DNA of 64,000 bases from Owenia fusiformis (taxonomy: Eukaryota > Annelida > Polychaeta > Sabellida > Oweniidae): NCBI GenBank assembly GCA_903813345.2, contig CAIIXF020000007.1, positions 18,651,564-18,715,563 of the forward strand, written 5' to 3'. Below are positions 33,846 to 56,344 of this stretch, piece after piece. The translations under genes and the position numbers were made by a program. The notes beneath the pieces are model-generated. The model worked only from the letters and a program-made list of their open reading frames with translations, searched no databases and was not told where the DNA came from. Every line of letters starts with the position of its first letter. Position 1 is the first letter of the stretch.

Positions 33846-36800
33846 GTGAGTAGACTAGTCGAGTTGAGCTTGGATTTTGGAAAATGAAAAATTTGACTGT
33901 CGTGTCGTGAGTGCAGGCCGTCCAACTGTCCCGCAATTTGAGAATTTGTCACGCATTTGTTGAAGAATTTGAAGTTACGCCAGTCTTTTGTGTGATAGAA
34001 AATGTCACGAACATACGCATTTACAATTACATGATCACACGCCCGGTGATCGTACGAAATGGATGGAGGGGTAGGCGATTTCTGCAAGAAAACTCAACAA
34101 ATTTGGAAGAGGGGGGAGTTATATGTCTTTACGATGGAACAAATTCACAAGAACTCGTGTATTTGAAAAAACTAAACTCAGTACTCCAGTTAGCCTTGCC
34201 CAAGTCGGTCTCTTTTACTTATCTTGATTTCTATTATGACCGCCTTGTACCAAAGAGAAAGCCACGTGCTTTACCGACAGTTTGTTGATGTCGGTAAAAT
34301 TTGACCAATAAACGACAGCCCTGTAGCGTTAGCTCATTTATGCAGGGTCAAAAACAAGTTCACTTTTCACCGGGACTTTTCACGAACAATACTTTTTGGT
34401 CATAAATGGGCCTTCTAAGGCCTTATTTTTTAATTTTAGGCCAAATTTTTAAGAAAATGGGCCTCAAAATTTCAGAATGAAACCAGAATGTGTTACCTTT
34501 TTTAATTCCCGAATCTCTCCAAAATTAGCTCATCTTGGTGACTGTAAATTGCACAGCTGTATTCAATGGAGTCTTGTCATATTCAATCAGCCTCAATTTT
34601 AAAGTGTAAATTCTATTTTTAACGTGATTTCATCGTTTTTTGTCGACTGGTAAGACTCCGCTGGGCAAATGGCAAGATGGATGACCCTTGACCTCACCTT
34701 GACCGATGGTGATCACGTCATCAATATTACCAAGATGGCGGTTTCAAAATTTTCTAAAATCGCTTCAAATAATATTATGTTAACTCCTAGCGAGTAAACA
34801 TATTTCATAGTTTGCTATTGCACAATAAGATAACGAAATGCGTAAGGAATTCGCTTTTATCAATTAAAACATCACATCTACATGTGGTATTCGTAAACTA
34901 GACGATGAAGATAACGAAAGCGGGGGGGGAGGGGTTGCAATGACGTCACTTCTGGAAAGAAATTCTCAACGAGCTGCATAGCAACCGAGGAATAAACAAT
35001 TACCGATCGCTAAAGATCAGTCCCTTGCGAAATCCTGAGTAATTATTACTTATTTCTACGGTTCATTACGAATCAATCTATAATTATCTTACGAATGAAT
35101 TCTTCTTACATTAGAAATTAACATCTCATAAAATATGTCGAATTTAATCGGTAGGAAACAAGAAGAAATACATTTTTAATGACCATTTTTTAAAGTAGGT
35201 CAAATTTTTTAGAAGGGTAAACTTCCCGGGAATTTTAAGATTGTCACGTCTTGTTTGAGAACGAGAACGAGACTTGTGCCAAAAGTCCATCTTTTTAGTC
35301 AGTCGACCTGTTCAAAGTATATTTAGTATTATAATCGCATTCCAGAACAATTTAGGAAACAATATTTTCTATCTAGGTTGATCACAAAGCATCTGAGGTA
35401 CGTTAATTTATATGAACAACTGAGTCAATACGGATAAATAGCCCAACGAGAGTCGGCGGTCTTGAAAAATACTTGGATCTGGATGCCAGTCCTGTTAATA
35501 ATTGATATCTTATTTCATTCGAAGAATGTATTAGATGTCCGTGGTTATTAGAATAAATTCAAGTAGCTTGTCTTATCATGACTTATTTACATGTTACTCT
35601 CCCCCCCCCCCTCCATCCGATATTAATTTATTTCGATTATTTTTTGTAAAACGCATGGAAACTAACTTTAAAAAGTGAGCAATGTCATTAGTATTGTGAT
35701 AATAACGTCCCTTATACCTATTTATTACAGGTCGTGTGGACCATTGTTGCCTGATTTACAGCAAAAACATTGACTTTCGCACGTTGGTGATGATGCGCCT
35801 TTTTAATAGATCTCATATCTCAGAAGTGTATCAGTGCAAAAAAATACTGCCATGCACTGCGCCTATTCATTTATTCAGTCGTAAATTTTCTCTTGAAAAA
35901 ATAAATCTTCCAAATTTGTTGAGTTCTCTTGCAAAAATCGCCTACTCCCCCCTCCATCCATTTCGTACGATCACCGGGCGTGGATCAAGCAAAAATATTT
36001 CTGGAAAAAATGATCGCCGATACATCAAAAAAACGAACGCCGAAAAAAACAAACGCATTTGTTCTGACTTTTCACGCTTATATCGTATATATGTCTCTCA
36101 TTTTCTGTGAAATTAGGCATACCTATAATAGTTACAAGGAATGTTGACCATGCTTTTTTGACAATTTTGATCGTGAAAAATAAGGAAATGATGTGATACG
36201 TATAGGATATCCTATGATTTTGAGGGATATCATTTTTATCCACGAGTTGATATCGATATCTGGATGAGTGAGCGTACCGAATGAGTGCAGATATTGATAT
36301 TAACAAGTGGATTAAAACGATATCATGAAAAAATCATAGGATATTCTAATTATCCCATAGTTGAGGTCAAATCATCCCATAGTTCACCTTCCAAAGCATT
36401 TCACAACAACATTAAGTTTTATTTGTCTGAATATCATAAATATATATATATGTGTTATTCTACAGATTTTACCTCAACTATGGGATAATCACTGCATATC
36501 TCATAGGCAACATGCACAGTAAAACTTTTAATGTTTGGAAGTACTTTGAAGTTAATAAGCAAACAAATGACTATATTGCAACACTTTATAAAAATAGAAA
36601 CATATGTTCAAGTCCTAACTTTTGTATATTTCAGATAGTTATGTATAATGTGCAGCAAAGCTGTGGCCTTTTGTAATTTAGGGAGTTCCAGCCATGTTAA
36701 TTTTTTGGAAAATAACATGGCAGAGAAGCATCAAAATATAAGAGGCCACAGATATGATAGCTAAACTACAAAACAAACTAAAATGTTCAAAAGTTAGGAC

Positions 36801-39800
36801 ATGCATAAATGTTTCTATTTTTATATACATGAAAGTACATTCATTTCAAACATTTAAAATTTTACTGTAGGCTATAAAAAAGTTTGAATCGAATATACCA
36901 AGTAGCCAAAAGAGATTAGGTGGGTATCAAAAATCAGAAATTATGAAGAAGCTCAATGTTCGATTGTTAATTGTGCTAAGATTATCGCTTGTCAGTGTGT
37001 TTTCAATGATTTAAAAGGAAGATAAAATAGTAAACAGCAACTTGCACTACAGAGTGTCTCAAAAAATGTTACAAGTACAAAATGGTCAATATCTTTCAAA
37101 TTTTTGGCATTTACACTAAAACACAAAGTTTGTCCTGTGCAGTCAAGAGAGCCTGCTCTTTAAGTATTCAATTATGTTTTAGGGTAAATGCTAAAATTAT
37201 AAAAAATATTGAGAATTTTGTACTTATAACATTTTTTTTGAGACACTGTAAAGTGTACTATTGTCATTTTGTTCAGTGTTGAAATTACAAACAATTTGAT
37301 TGGTGAAGATATTTTAGGAATGTCCAATTGAATGAAATTATGTATAAATTAGACGAAGGAACAAGTAAAATTTTAAATATATAAGCACTAGTGCCAAAGG
37401 GAAAGGACTAAAAGTTGTAATGGAACTTAGCAAGAAAAAGCAAACTCTAAGTGCATACCAGTCAAGAAAAACAAACCCCATATAGCCCAAAACCATGATC
37501 TAACGTGAAAAGAAACAATGTCTTGAGCCTTGAATTTGATGTATTTTTCATTAATAGCCATTGAATGAAATGAAATAATTTACCAATTATTCAATGACAT
37601 GAATGAAGCATAGGTTTCCAAAACACTTGTAGAGTGTGCTTTCACATCATATCAGTGACTAAATCATCCTCAGAGGCAGGGTTCCAAACATCATCCACTA
37701 AGTTCTTCGGAGGATGTGACTAAATGTAGTAAGTAGCTTTACTGTGATTCCAGATAAGTGGCTCGTCATTTAAACTAAAGACTAGTGATGACCAAGTGAT
37801 AATGATTGATGTGGGCCAGCCAATACAAGACTACATAGATGGGCTAGTAGAGGTTCAGGGGATGGTTACAGAGACGAACAGCATCAACTGCGAAAATTAT
37901 GTCATTTTTTCTCCAGAGGCAACTTCATCCTTCAGTAAGTAAAAACATGTCAAACATCTGAGTTAATAGAGAATTTTCGTTATAAGTTGTTTCAAAAACT
38001 TATACGTATACTTATAGTTTAAAGGGTCTTGTTGAACTAAAATCAATTCAAATTGATTTTCATAATCTGTACCAAGTGGGGCATAACTATTCCCGATACT
38101 AATGTCGCGGGACATTTAAGGGATTTGCGTGATTGCGCTTATAGGCCAATTTTTTTTATCAAATTCGCGTGATTTCGCGGGACCATTCGAGGGAGAAACA
38201 CCCTAATTGCGGGACAGTTAACAGGTTTACCAGCAAAAACTTCATAGAGGGACAGATTTTCTAGAAAAGGTGCCCTATATTTGCGGGATTTCGCGGGACA
38301 TCCACCTAAATTTGCAGGATGTCCCGGGACATTCAAGGGATTTGCGTGATTTGGACTAATGTAAAAGCGTGTAAAAGTACTTCAATCAAACTTTCAGATA
38401 CTGATTAATCAAATATAATGCACCGTTACATTGTAACTTAAATAAACGTCAACATAATTTCACAAAATACGCATAGAAATATAACTTTATTGTAATTTAT
38501 CAAAAACAAAAACCATGCTTGAGGTGTGAGTATCGTAATCTAACACGAAATTCAAAAATTTGGAACAATACTTTGCACTTCTCTGCTTCTGGCGTCGTGA
38601 CCAACTACTACCATACTGTAGGCATGGGCTTTCAATTGAAAGCCCATGATATAGGGGTTCGATTAATCTACATCAAATTATAGGGAATGAGATTACTTTT
38701 CTAGATAGGGTTTGTAGAAAAAACCAGGTACTGGGTAGTAAATCCTCCATGCTGGGTTCAAACTTTTTTTTTCTTTTTTTTATTCCTTCATTCTTATTTA
38801 TGTACATGTAAATGTAAATACAGTAAAACCTGCGAACAGGGAATGCTCTTGGGACTGGAGGAAACTTTCCTTGTTCAGAGGTTTTCCCTATAGAGAGGGG
38901 CCACACTTTCAGCAAACTCAAACTTGCCGAATAAGCATATTTGTATATATATTGATTGATTGTACAAATGCCGACTCCATACTTGGTTATGTTTTCCCCA
39001 TGTTGATTTTAGCTGCTGTTAGCGTCTGATGATGTCCAGTTGATGTAATTATTGATATGATGTGTAGAGATATAGTGCTAAGAACTGAATTTCAAGTTTC
39101 ATCAACCCCATTTTATATCATTGATAATCTAGAAGTTGGATCAGTAAAAGATCTAAAGAGATTTGGCTCAACATGACCATGTACTTACTTTCTGTTATCT
39201 CCATAAAACAATTGTGTCAGTCCCTAGATTATCACAACTGATTGATGTAATTAGGTTTTTGAAAGGAAGAATTAGCTCATGATAATAAGTAACAAACAGA
39301 TTAGTATTAGTTTTAAAACAAATCAGGGTAATTAACAGTGGGTGGGATGCTACATCATGTAAGCAATTGGCTTATCTTAATCTCAATCATATAATCCAAG
39401 CTTTTTATATTCAGATATTGGCTTAAGACTTTCACACCTCTGAAAAATAATGGAATATACAGTGTCACCAATATTCCATATTCCTTGTTCACAGGTGAAT
39501 TTTTATAATTTGCCCCAAAATAGTGTTCCTTGTTCCCTGTTCACAGGTTTTCCCTACAGAGAGGGTCCGTTAACATGTAAGTCAATGGAAAAATATTTGG
39601 TTCTTTTGAAAAGCATTCCTTGTTCATAGGTTTTCCCTACAGAGAGGTATTCCATCGGACAGGTTCTACTGTATAAATATGTACATGTAAATGTAATGCA
39701 ATTAATAATATAAATAAAATTTACGTAGACAAACTTGGTACCCGGTCGAAAAACCGGGTATCCAAAAAACGAAATATACGAATATACAACATAATTAGAT

Positions 39801-41865
39801 CATTAGAAAACGTGTAAGATTTGTTTTGAATTTACAAAAATGTAACTTCCTTCAAAATTGAGCTAGAAGCTTCAAATAAAAAGCATTTTAAGCCTCTTTT
39901 CTTCCTCTATCATCATGGTCATATTTCCATTGGTAATGAAGGGGGAAGGGGTGCGATCGCACCATCACACCCTCTCCTGGCTACGCCAATGACATTGTAA
40001 GACGATTTGAATAACAAGACAAATCAATTTTACTCTATTTTCAATGAGTTCGTATGTTGGTACGTGAACATAACCAATGAAAATATGGTCATGACGATAG
40101 AGGAAGAAAAGAGCCTTAAAATATGCTTTTTATTTGAAGCTTCTAGCTCAATTTTGAAGGATGTTACATACATTTTTGTAAATTCAAAACAAATCTTACA
40201 CGTTTTCTGATAATCTAATTATGTTATACTCGTATATTCGTATTTTTCATTTTTTGGGTACCCGTTTTTTGACCGGGTACCGGGTACCAAGTTTGAACCC
40301 AGCATGGAGGATTTACTACCCGGTACCCGGTTTTTTCTACAAACCCTTTCTAGATATCAGCGTCCATTTATTGTAACTCGCGTTTGCTAACATTTGCTCA
40401 GTTCTGAGATGAAGGCCACACGGATAGTAAAAAGGCCAACGTTGGAACTATTTGTGACCTACATCCCTATTGTCGTAATTAAAATGAAAGTTGAACCCTT
40501 CCTCTTTATTTTGATACCAAACAACAGCATGCTAGGTACTTAAAATTAGGTAAACTTTACTCCTCAAAAGTGCAAAAACTTAGCTTCTTATATAAGATAA
40601 GATAATCACCATATAGGGGATTGCAACAATTTCGGAAATTCGCGGAGGTCGAAAGCCACATTTGCGGGACTTCGCGGGACATTGCGGGACACGCGAATTA
40701 GCCTAATTTTGATCGAATTCGCGGGATAATCCCGCCATTCGCGGGACACTTGACAGCTCTGCGATATAGTCAAGCTCCATCATCAACTATGGACTGCGAA
40801 TACAATGTCCTTTGCTAGTGTCAATTATGAACACGATAAACTAAACGCTAGTTGACGGGTCCTTGTAATGTACGATAAACAAGACCCTTTAAAGTGAATC
40901 ACTACACGAACGAGTCGATCATTTCAAAGTTCTCATGAAATTATAAGGTCAAGGTCGCAGATTATAAACTTACAGAGTTGGATCTCCGCATAGTATATGT
41001 GTGGACCTACTGACCAGAATGGCTTATTAAAATTAATCGGCTGAATAGGCATAGTATCCAATCAAACAGCTCGACTCATTCATTAGCTGAACTAATTCTC
41101 CCTTCGTTATTTCTACAAGGTGATTCAAAACGATCATCTACAAAAAATATATTTGAGAGTAGATAAATCTGTAAAACCTGTGTGCTATATCAGCCTATTT
41201 GATTCTAGAAAACACATATGACACAACTAAACATGCTTTACATCAAGGGGGTACGGATGGTATGCCATTGGCCCTTTTTATTACAGTCCTAGGAGATATT
41301 TCCCGACGAATTAGGAAATTATGAAACACCTTGTTTATTGGGTTTATAAGTATACGTATAAGTTTTTAAAAAACTTATAACGAAAATTCTCTAATGATTG
41401 CAACCAAATTTTGAAGTGAACATTTTTGAACTTCATTCAGGCAAACTATACAAAGAAGGATTAAACCCCCCTTCCTCTTTGCAAGGACAATTGCATTGAC
41501 ATTGTGTAAATGCATTGCTAAATACTGATATTGGACTTTTCATTCCTCCATTGAACAAAATTACACATCAATATTTATCTGGGTTCCGAGGCCAAGCCCA
41601 ACTACTTCTACTTCAAGAAGTCTGCCATACATTATCAAACACTTTTCATTATCCAAGTAGGCAGATTAGTGGATGTACAAATGTGTCCGTTTTTCGGCCA
41701 TTTGAAGTGTTCAAATAATCATATTGTGCTCATTTACTTATTCTGTGAAAGTAACTGAACCTGTGTACTTATATTTCAGACATGAACCTTTACAACAAAG
41801 CTGTTGAGCTGACCCAAACACTGGCAGACCATTATGTGACAGGAGTACCACAGCAACAGTCTTGA
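33744..41865 (+). CDS. RPA3: RPA3, replication protein A 14-kDa subunit, whole coding span
   Basis: The three exons are 33744-33845, 37754-37934 and 41780-41865 (phases 0 and 1), giving 122 residues, against 121 in human. The protein is one OB fold that, with RPA1 and RPA2, forms the trimer core of the single-strand DNA-binding complex used in replication and repair. Key matches are PRVNASML (human SRINAGML), GSSFKLKTSD (human GKMFILSD), GLVEVQGMV (human GIVEVVGRV) and the C-terminal NLYNKAVELTQ (human GLYNEAVKIIH), which supplies the trimerisation helix. Intron 2 holds a nest of transposons and intron 1 several hairpins. The gene is head to head with UMAD1 and convergent with ICA1. Identification rests on alignment from memory along the full length plus matching phases. 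Confidence 0.93.
36197..36490. repeat. Two adjacent hairpin repeats in RPA3 intron 1
   Basis: At 36197-36345, 'aggatatcctatgatttt' faces 'aaaatcataggatattc', with 'atccacgagttgatatc'-type inner arms. Next to it, at 36352-36488, 'ttatcccatagttgaggt' faces 'acctcaactatgggataa'. Both are MITE-like. Confidence 0.6.
36588..36825. repeat. Inverted repeat in RPA3 intron 1
   Basis: 'aaaaatagaaacatatgt' and 'agtcctaactttt' face 'aaaagttaggacat' and 'aaatgtttctattttta'. Inner arms 'gctgtggcctttt' and 'agaggccacag' also pair. It is probably a MITE; no clean target duplication. Confidence 0.55.
37050..37248. mobile_element. 199-bp MITE with TA target duplication
   Basis: The ends are CAGAGTGTCTCAAAAAATG and, at the right, GAGACACTG; inverted arms of about 40 bases continue into 'acaagtacaaaa'. 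TA flanks both sides, as in Tc1/mariner elements. Inside RPA3 intron 1. Confidence 0.75.
37754..37934 (+). CDS. RPA3: RPA3 exon 2
   Basis: The acceptor is GTGATTCCAG|ATA and the donor is TTCA|GTAAGT; 181 bases carry the central OB strands, including VIMIDVGQPI and DGLVEVQGMV. The outermost mobile element of intron 2 begins only 34 bases after the donor. Confidence 0.92.
38766..39729 (-). mobile_element. Poly(A) retroposon inserted in the left arm of the Mutator-like element
   Basis: The right arm of the host element reads without a break through 'accaagtttgaaccc', but the left arm is split there. The seven bases CAAACTT are present on both sides of the split (38759-38765 and 39730-39736), and the insert begins with a T-rich tract of about 17 bases, which is a poly(A) tail on the minus strand. 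This is the signature of target-primed reverse transcription. Confidence 0.7.
38821..39671. mobile_element. TA-flanked MITE-like element, innermost of the nest
   Basis: The ends are CAGTAAAACCTG and, inverted, CAGGTTCTACTG, with TA on each side. The interior repeats the phrase 'tccttgttcaca' and 'ggttttccctacagagagg' several times. It belongs to the same family as 5003-5110 and 55094-55229 but is longer. Confidence 0.7.
41780..41865 (+). CDS. RPA3: RPA3 exon 3 with stop
   Basis: The acceptor is TATATTTCAG|AC. The exon completes an Asn codon and encodes the C-terminal helix MNLYNKAVELTQTLADHY, then TGA at 41863-41865. Confidence 0.92.
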
Positions 41866-42042
41866 TGATGCACTTCAAATTGACTCTCATTTACACTCTA
41901 GATACATTTTAATTCATCAAAGTGCTGTATATATAGATGAAAGATATGCATTGCCAATAGGTACTTTCTTTCTAGATCTCCAAATGCCCAAGTGCATATA
42001 TCAGCTTCGTTATTCTGTAAAGAATACAGGTTTTGTAAATAG

Positions 42043-42048
42043 AATAAA
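42043..42048 (+). promoter_or_regulatory. RPA3 poly(A) signal AATAAA
   Basis: This canonical hexamer lies 178 bases after the RPA3 stop, just before a repeat that starts near 42078. Confidence 0.7.
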
Positions 42049-42077
42049 TGTATAATACAAAACATTTGTCCTATTCT

Positions 42078-43230
42078 TATGTCCCCACCACATAGTGTGG
42101 GGCCATATTGTCGGCCTAGGCGTGTCTGTCTGTCTGTCCGTCCGTACATCTGTATGTCCGGCAGTTTTCTCCAAACCCGCTACAGATATCACCTTCTAAT
42201 TTTCAGGGATAACTTATGAGTGCATACAGATGTGGATGAAAAAAAATTAACTCGATACCTGCTTCCTGTCGGCCATTTTGAAGTCAAATGCTAAAATCCT
42301 TGTCTGCAAACTTTAAGAAAAACGGCTTCACAATTGTTTTTAAGTTCAGCTCACCTCATTCTACATCTGATTAGGTTTTGGACCTGTTAGCTCAGTCATG
42401 CAGCCATTTTGAATGTTTTAAGAAAAGTTAGCGCGCGATAATATTTTGTATCATATTGAATGGTGTTTTTGAGTTTTCATACTTTAACTATTTAGTAGCT
42501 TTATAAATAATTTCAGGTGCACTTTGTTGTAAAAGCCTAAGTTATTGTTAACAGTAGTTATATGTGATAATTTTGTAAAAAGAAATCAGCAAAAACTCAT
42601 AATCACTTTTTTATTGTCGGCCATTTTGGATTTTTCCGTCCTAAAATCTTGTCTGTGAAGTCTTGTCCACGCGTTTTCAGGTGAACAGTGTGGTAAATCA
42701 ATTTCAAATTTTCAGGGATGATTCTTAGTATAAAAATCTAGATCTGATTAGTTTTTTAGCATTCTGGATAAATGTCGAGGTAGCCATTTTGGATTTTCGG
42801 TCTTAAAATCATGCCTGTAAAGTCTTGTCTACGCGTTTTTAGGTGAAATGTTTGGTAGATCAATTTAAAATTTTCAGGGATGATTCTTAGTATGAAAATC
42901 TAGAACAGATTAGTTTTTTGACAATTTGGGTAAATGCCAGGCAGCCATTTTGGATTTTCCATCGTAAAATCTTGTCTGTAAAGTTTTGTTTACATGTTTT
43001 CTGGTTAACTGTGTGACGGATTCAAATTTTCAGGGGTGGTTCTTAATATGAAATCTAGAACTGACTAATTTTTGGGCATTCTGGGTAAATTTTAAGTTGG
43101 CCATTTCGGATTTTCCGTCCTCAAATTGTGTCAGTAAAGTCTTGTCTACTCATTTTCATGATAACTGTTTGACGGGATCACCCATAGGTGGGGACATTTT
43201 GTACACATTTGTGTTCTTGTTTGCTAGAAT
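42078..43230. repeat. Dispersed repeat with TGTCCCCACC ends and a (TCTG)n/(TCCG)n tract
   Basis: It starts 'atgtccccaccacatagtgt' and ends 'aggtggggacattttgt'. Near the start is 'gtctgtctgtctgtccgtcc'. The body repeats a unit of about 180 bases ('gccattttggatttt', 'aaatcttgtctgtaaagt') four times. The ends resemble those of the repeat at 45558-47440 (TGTCACCACC and GGTGGTGACATTTTGT), so the two share a terminal design with different cargo. Confidence 0.65.
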
Positions 43231-44603
43231 GTTTTAATAATGCATTGATTTTAATAATACTTTTTATGCAAATATCAATTTACCATCAATTCTCAAGTGG
43301 CATAAGTATGTTTTTGCGATGTTGGATAAAAAATGTATACAGTAAGATCTATTGACAAAGTGGCAACTCATATCAGATCCCCCTCCATAAGAAACATTGT
43401 TATAATCTCCAACTTTTTTGTGGCCGATATTATGTTAAAGTTGCAGTCTAAAATGCCATTTTATAACACTATGTACAAGTGAACAATCCGTAGCACTATG
43501 GCAAAAAATTGTGTCTATCATCTACTACAGGGGTGTCCTAAAAAAACATACCCAGTTTCAAAGCCAGATTACTAGAATCCTGTGCAATACAATGGTATTG
43601 GCAAAAAACCAATTTGTCCCAATCAAATCATACCTAGATCATTATGGAACTGTTGGATGGCTGAGCATTCATGACTATTATTACATGTATTATGAGACGT
43701 GGTGTGCCCCAAAACCAATCCATTTATATAGGAGTTTGCCTAATCTTCAATCTGACTTGCTGATGGATATTTGGATTCATTATATCCCCTACAAACTTTG
43801 TTGGGATAAAAACATGCTAAAACTGTTATATATTTTGAATAATTAAAGGTAGGCCTTGCTAATCTTTATTGCATTTTACATAATTTTTCTGATTTTACAT
43901 ATTTCCTAGAAATATATGAGTTATCAACCCTTAATAAATATTTTAATATTGTGTCAATTACTGAATTAGAGACAGATTTACTGTTTACAGGCTGCAATCT
44001 CCATAGAATTTTATTTACTTATGAGTATTTATACTGTTCAAGACCTTACCAACGAACCCTCGCCCTTTGCTACACCAATAAATACCACAACTCAAGGTGC
44101 CAATTATATACAAACCCCCTCCCATTAAGATCATATATACAGATGTCTCAAAGTTAAGTGTAATGCACCATTGTAAAAATCATCCAAAGTTACCACAAAG
44201 TGGAGAATTTCATATATGAGGAAGAAAGCTGAAAAAAGTTACAGGCAGCCAAAAACATGGTTTTTCCTCAATACACAGGCCTATGTTAAAGAAATAAGAC
44301 GAAGGTCAACCCTAAGGTTAATAGTAAATAAGGGTGCAGTGGTATAATTGTAAATAAGTTCATTCAGTACTTAACTGCTTATTTCTGCATGTTATCATAC
44401 TTCAACATTCAAACGAGTTGTTACAATAACCTTTTTTTTACTTACATGTAGTTCCTTATTCATAAAATTATTCATTTTAATGAAACTTGAACAATCTTTA
44501 CAATTAGTACAAGATACTTAAAACACATAAGCCTGATACATTCTGTATTATCCTTAGGGGAGCTTATCAAATGGACACCCTGAACATCGCAAAACTTTAA
44601 AAG

Positions 44604-44609
44604 TTTATT
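44604..44609 (-). promoter_or_regulatory. ICA1 poly(A) signal AATAAA
   Basis: This canonical hexamer lies about 75 bases downstream of the ICA1 stop codon on the same strand, implying a short 3' untranslated region. Confidence 0.65.
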
Positions 44610-44681
44610 AAAATTAATCCTATTTTCAGTTAAACTGTATAGCATAATGTCCTAGTTGCCAGATGTATGTTATTTAATAGT

Positions 44682-56156
<11,475 letters not shown>

Positions 56157-56161
<5 letters not shown>

Positions 56162-56284
56162 AATGTCCCAGATAAGATCTTCTATTATGTATTAATGAAG
56201 TCACTTGGATGCGACAATTAGAAAGTCAATGGCATCGTCAATAGCAAACACAACTGGATATGAATCTATTTTGTTACATCAGAC
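56157..56284 (-). CDS. ICA1: ICA1 exon 2: 5' untranslated region and start codon
   Basis: A strong acceptor, TTTCCTGCAG|GTCTG, opens the exon, and it ends ATTATGAG|GTAAAA. Only the last five bases (ATGAG) are coding; joined to T of the next exon they read Met-Ser. An in-frame TAA twelve codons upstream closes the frame. Two short upstream open frames precede the start. Confidence 0.82.
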
Positions 56285-56344
56285 CTGCAGGAAACAAATA
56301 TGTATAATATACATGTACAACAATATTATATGTACTCTTAACAA

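Larger units (their letters stand above)
33846..37753 (+). other. RPA3 intron 1
   Basis: The intron contains an inverted pair of about 75 bases ('cacgcccggtgatcgtacg' at 34041 facing 'cgtacgatcaccgggcgtg' at 35965), which could bound a 1.9-kb element. The 125-codon open frame at 33911-34288 starts in this intron and has no recognisable homology. Three small hairpins and a TA-flanked MITE are listed separately. Confidence 0.6.
38708..40346. mobile_element. Mutator-like foldback element with 10-bp TSD, nested
   Basis: The ends are GGGTTTGTAGAAAAAACC and its inverse. TTTCTAGATA occurs on both sides (38698-38707 and 40347-40356). Long arms continue through 'taaatcctccatgctgggtt' and the 'cccggt' region to a centre near 40000. 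A 9-11-bp duplication and long inverted ends fit the Mutator superfamily. No transposase was seen. Confidence 0.8.
37969..41391. mobile_element. 3.4-kb TA-flanked inverted-repeat element filling RPA3 intron 2
   Basis: The ends are GAGAATTTTCGTTATAAGTT and its inverse CTTATAACGAAAATTCTC, each flanked by TA; the arms extend through a 'cttatacgtatacttata' phrase. Nearly all of the 3.8-kb intron is this element plus what inserted into it. It contains repeated 'cgcgggac' phrases at 38108-38340 and 40660-40750. No transposase was recognised. Confidence 0.8.
41866..44681. other. Spacer between the convergent RPA3 and ICA1 genes
   Basis: After the RPA3 poly(A) signal a repeat runs from about 42078 to 43230. 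The 111-codon open frame at 43511-43846 lacks homology and codon character and is probably chance. No exon was supported. Confidence 0.6.

Noticed and set aside
33911-34288. 125-codon plus-strand frame in RPA3 intron 1
   Set aside because: It begins after a proven RPA3 donor, overlaps an inverted-repeat arm and has no recognisable domain.
43511-43846. 111-codon plus-strand frame between RPA3 and ICA1
   Set aside because: Tyr/Leu/Ile-rich composition typical of AT-rich chance frames; no homology and outside both gene models.
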